A DNA stretch of 64,000 nt from Ignavibacteriales bacterium (GTDB taxonomy: Bacteria > Bacteroidota > Ignavibacteria > Tepidaquicellales > Tepidaquicellaceae). The translations under genes were made by a program, and so were the position numbers. Numbering within the stretch: the stretch's first letter is position 1; the number at the start of each line of letters is the position of its first letter. The stretch covers positions 969,501 through 1,033,500 of the forward strand of contig JACKAC010000001.1 of NCBI GenBank assembly GCA_020635255.1, read 5' to 3'. This document shows, piece by piece, positions 61,938 through 64,000 of this stretch. The notes under the pieces are model-generated. The model made no database searches. It was not told where the DNA came from and worked only from the letters and a program-made list of their open reading frames with translations.

Positions 61938-62846
61938 TTACAATGTCACCTTACTTTTTTTGATATACCCATAAAATTCCGATACAGCCATTCCCGTCAG
62001 CATCAATATTGCGCCTATTATCTGGTCCAATTCAAGGCTCTCGTTGATTATTAAATATGCCGAGAAAACCGCAAATACAACCTCCATACTATATATAATG
62101 CCCGCTTTTACAGGCGTGGTATACCTCTGGTAATTATTAATTATTAGCCAGCCAAGTAAAGTACAAACGACGGAAATATATAGTATGGAAAAGACCGAAG
62201 TAGTATTTATCTCAAAGAAGTATGTCTTAGTTATAATGACTTCCACCAGAGTCATCGAAAGAAATCCCGCTATTGTCATTACCAGGAACTGCCCAAGCAC
62301 TAACGCGCGATAATCAGCTTTCTTTTCATTTAGGAATTTATCCAGGTAAACTATGTGTACGGTGAAAAAAACCGCGCAGATCAGCGTTAGAAAGTCACCA
62401 ATATTAAAATTTGCTTCTTTTATCTGTGTCAAAAAGAATAACCCGATCATTACCATGATCACACCAACTATATTTTCCTTTTTAGGTGCCTTCTTGATTA
62501 TGAGATATTGCGCAAAGGGAAGTAGTACAACATATGTTCCGGTTATGAATGCTGATTTTTGCGATGTTGTTATGGATAACCCTATTGTCTGGGTTATAAA
62601 CCCTCCGAAAACAAATCCGCCAAGAATAAGTCCGTACTTTAGATCGGTGAACTTTATCTTTGTAAATATCTTTGGATAAAGAATTAAGAAGAGTAAAAGT
62701 GTAATTGCAAACCGGTAAAATACTACCGCTTCCGGTGAGCAATACTGAAGCAGGATCTTTATAATAGGAAAAGAGATACCCCAGTTTATAGAAACAAAAA
62801 GCAAAAGGAACTCAGCCTTTATCTTTATTTTACCGGATTCATCCAA
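61938..62846 (-). CDS. EamA/DMT-family transporter
   Basis: The 302-residue protein has ten hydrophobic helices in two EamA repeats. The first holds SINWGISFPIIKILLQYCSP near 15-34 and the second VFFTVHIVYLDKFLNEKKAD near 160-180. EamA carriers export amino acids, drugs or metabolites, and the substrate cannot be assigned here. The gene follows the UbiA-like gene by three bases on the same strand, so a shared transcript is likely. Confidence 0.87.
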   Translation of the reverse strand: MDESGKIKIKAEFLLLFVSINWGISFPIIKILLQYCSPEAVVFYRFAITLLLFLILYPKIFTKIKFTDLKYGLILGGFVFGGFITQTIGLSITTSQKSAFITGTYVVLLPFAQYLIIKKAPKKENIVGVIMVMIGLFFLTQIKEANFNIGDFLTLICAVFFTVHIVYLDKFLNEKKADYRALVLGQFLVMTIAGFLSMTLVEVIITKTYFFEINTTSVFSILYISVVCTLLGWLIINNYQRYTTPVKAGIIYSMEVVFAVFSAYLIINESLELDQIIGAILMLTGMAVSEFYGYIKKSKVTL

Positions 62847-62849
62847 TTA

Positions 62850-63740
62850 TTAAAACCCGAACTTCGCTTTATATATGATTGCAAACGAAATAATAAACCA
62901 GAGAAGGGAGTTTATGATTATGGAAACATCTTTTGTAACGATCTGTGTAGGGCTTTCCCCGAGATTTTTTTGGTGAATTAGATACATATAGCGGAATATG
63001 CCATAAATTACAAACGGCGTAGTGTAAATTAAATTATCCGAGTGAAATGTCTCGACCGTTTTCTCTGATACGGTATAAAGAGCATATGAAATAATTGTGC
63101 CTGTTGCAGCAATTGTGTTCATCTGATCCGTAAATGCTATCGAATACTGCTCCAACACCTTTCTTTGCTTTGGAATATTTTCCTGGTCCGACTGAGATAA
63201 TTCGGCTCTTCTTTTTGAAATGCCCAAAAATAGTGAAATGAATATAGTTGTTAATATCATCCAGCTGGATAGAGGAACTGATATGGCAAATGCTCCTGCT
63301 GCTACTCTTAACATAAATCCAAAGGAGATAAAGAATACATCCAGCAGTACAATATTTTTAACAAAATATGTATAAAGGATGTTGATCAGAAAATATATAG
63401 AGATTGCAATATTGAACTTCAGATTCATGAACGAACAGATAAATACCGTTATTGCAAGAAGAATTATAAACACCACCCTTGCTTCAGAAATTGAAACGTC
63501 ACCGGAAGCAATCGGTCGGAACCGTTTTCTCTTATGAGCACGGTCTGCTTCAACGTCGGATATATCATTAATTATATAAACACAGCTCGAGATCAGACAG
63601 AATGCAATAAATGCTTCGATGTTTGTGAGAAGCACTCTGGGATCCATTAGTAAACCGGAGAAAAGAATGGATGCAAAGATAAATAGATTTTTGATCCATT
63701 GTTTAGGTCTGAGAAGCTGTATTATTTTAAGGATTTTCAA
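62850..63740 (-). CDS. UbiA-family prenyltransferase, decaprenyl-phosphate phosphoribosyltransferase-like
   Basis: The 296-residue membrane enzyme has eight or nine helices and the aspartate motif NDISDVEADRAHKRKRFRPI near 57-76, preceded by RPKQWIKNLFIFA near 12-24. This form (NDxxDxxxDRxHxxKRxRPIASG) is that of DPPR synthase (Rv3806c type). DPPR synthase moves phosphoribose onto a polyprenyl phosphate and starts the route to polyprenyl-phospho-arabinose. Other UbiA enzymes (menaquinone, heme) have different neighbours and loops. The adjacent membrane glycosyltransferase-like gene at the edge fits a glycan role. Confidence 0.82.
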   Translation of the reverse strand: MKILKIIQLLRPKQWIKNLFIFASILFSGLLMDPRVLLTNIEAFIAFCLISSCVYIINDISDVEADRAHKRKRFRPIASGDVSISEARVVFIILLAITVFICSFMNLKFNIAISIYFLINILYTYFVKNIVLLDVFFISFGFMLRVAAGAFAISVPLSSWMILTTIFISLFLGISKRRAELSQSDQENIPKQRKVLEQYSIAFTDQMNTIAATGTIISYALYTVSEKTVETFHSDNLIYTTPFVIYGIFRYMYLIHQKNLGESPTQIVTKDVSIIINSLLWFIISFAIIYKAKFGF

Positions 63741-63742
63741 TA

Positions 63743-64000
63743 TTATTTCGTATAGTGGAATTTATAAACTTTCATCTCTTCTCCACCGCAAATAGTATTA
63801 TCCTCTAATATTGCGGACCTTATGTATTCAAAATTCTCTTTGTATGCATCAATGAATCCCTGAAACCAGTGATCGTATATTATAACATAACTTACATTAT
63901 TGTTTTTTAAAAGATAATAAGTTGAATCCAGATTATCTTCCCATCTGTATGTTCTGTATCTAAGTATCTGAGGAGTCACTAAACCTGCCATATCGACGAT
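63743..64000 (-). CDS. C-terminal end of a membrane protein, likely glycosyltransferase, 5' truncated by window edge
   Basis: The frame stays open to the window edge (IVDMAGLVTPQILRYRTY at the left of the visible protein), so the first ATG at 63989-63991 is probably internal. The visible 86 residues look like the soluble tail of ArnT/GT39-type transferases, which often read DLAGLVSPEV then a stretch such as VSYVIIYDHWFQGF. Its end is two bases before the DPPR-synthase-like gene. The assignment rests on a short stretch and its neighbour. Confidence 0.55.
   Translation of the reverse strand: MVDMAGLVTPQILRYRTYRWEDNLDSTYYLLKNNNVSYVIIYDHWFQGFIDAYKENFEYIRSAILEDNTICGGEEMKVYKFHYTK

Overview
The window looks like a chromosomal segment from a bacterium of the Bacteroidota/Chlorobiota (FCB) group, most likely Ignavibacteria/Kapabacteria-like. 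This is inferred from gene content, not from a marker-gene tree. The supporting signs are two proteins with type IX secretion C-terminal sorting domains (motif NYPNPFNP), a PorV/PorQ-type outer-membrane protein, a fused E2-E1 2-oxoglutarate dehydrogenase, bactofilin with an M23 peptidase, the DUF177-rpmF-plsX block, and many TTG/GTG starts with short intergenic gaps. No rRNA, tRNA, insertion sequence or prophage was recognised.

Left part (1-13.1 kb), accessory in character. It holds a truncated DsbD-like protein, a small TTG-start gene with its own promoter-like site and terminator, a tandem pair of membrane-protein paralogues, nadE, a lipoprotein gamma-glutamyltransferase, a beta-helix surface protein cut off from its sorting domain by one in-frame TGA, a membrane-anchored class 3 lipase, and an A+T-rich two-gene cassette (nucleotidyltransferase-like plus DUF262) that resembles a defence module. 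An orphan cas6 follows. About 1 kb of non-coding DNA comes next, with hairpin repeats, one CRISPR-repeat-like sequence and five perfect 69-bp tandem repeats.

Middle (13.1-42.8 kb). This part carries the fused oxoglutarate dehydrogenase, selD and mnmH (selenium modification of tRNA), a transketolase C-terminal subunit, an HtrA protease, bactofilin/LytM, a glcD-thioesterase-VOC-nadC run, four tandem exported paralogues of unknown function, a flippase, lexA, purB, two tandem PDZ-membrane-GAF-PP2C phosphatases, a patatin-Omp85 fusion, a solute symporter and thiamine pyrophosphokinase.

Right part (42.9-64 kb), mostly housekeeping. It has a BatA-like von Willebrand protein, a beta-barrel protein, a DUF885 peptidase, a sugar nucleotidyltransferase, alaS, gcvH, DUF177-rpmF-plsX, a small gene before rpmB, tgt (with an incomplete zinc site), yajC, ribBA, greA and an MCE protein. 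The last genes are a PorV/PorQ-like protein, acylphosphatase, an M1 peptidase with a T9SS domain, an EamA transporter, a UbiA/DPPR-synthase-like enzyme and a truncated membrane glycosyltransferase-like end.

Several families of short dispersed intergenic repeats recur through the first 26 kb: a GTTG..GGTG hairpin, a TTCCCGC/GCGGGAA hairpin, a CTCTGTGTCTTTGTGG element and CCCACCCC/GGAGGGG elements. They are nearly absent from the right half.
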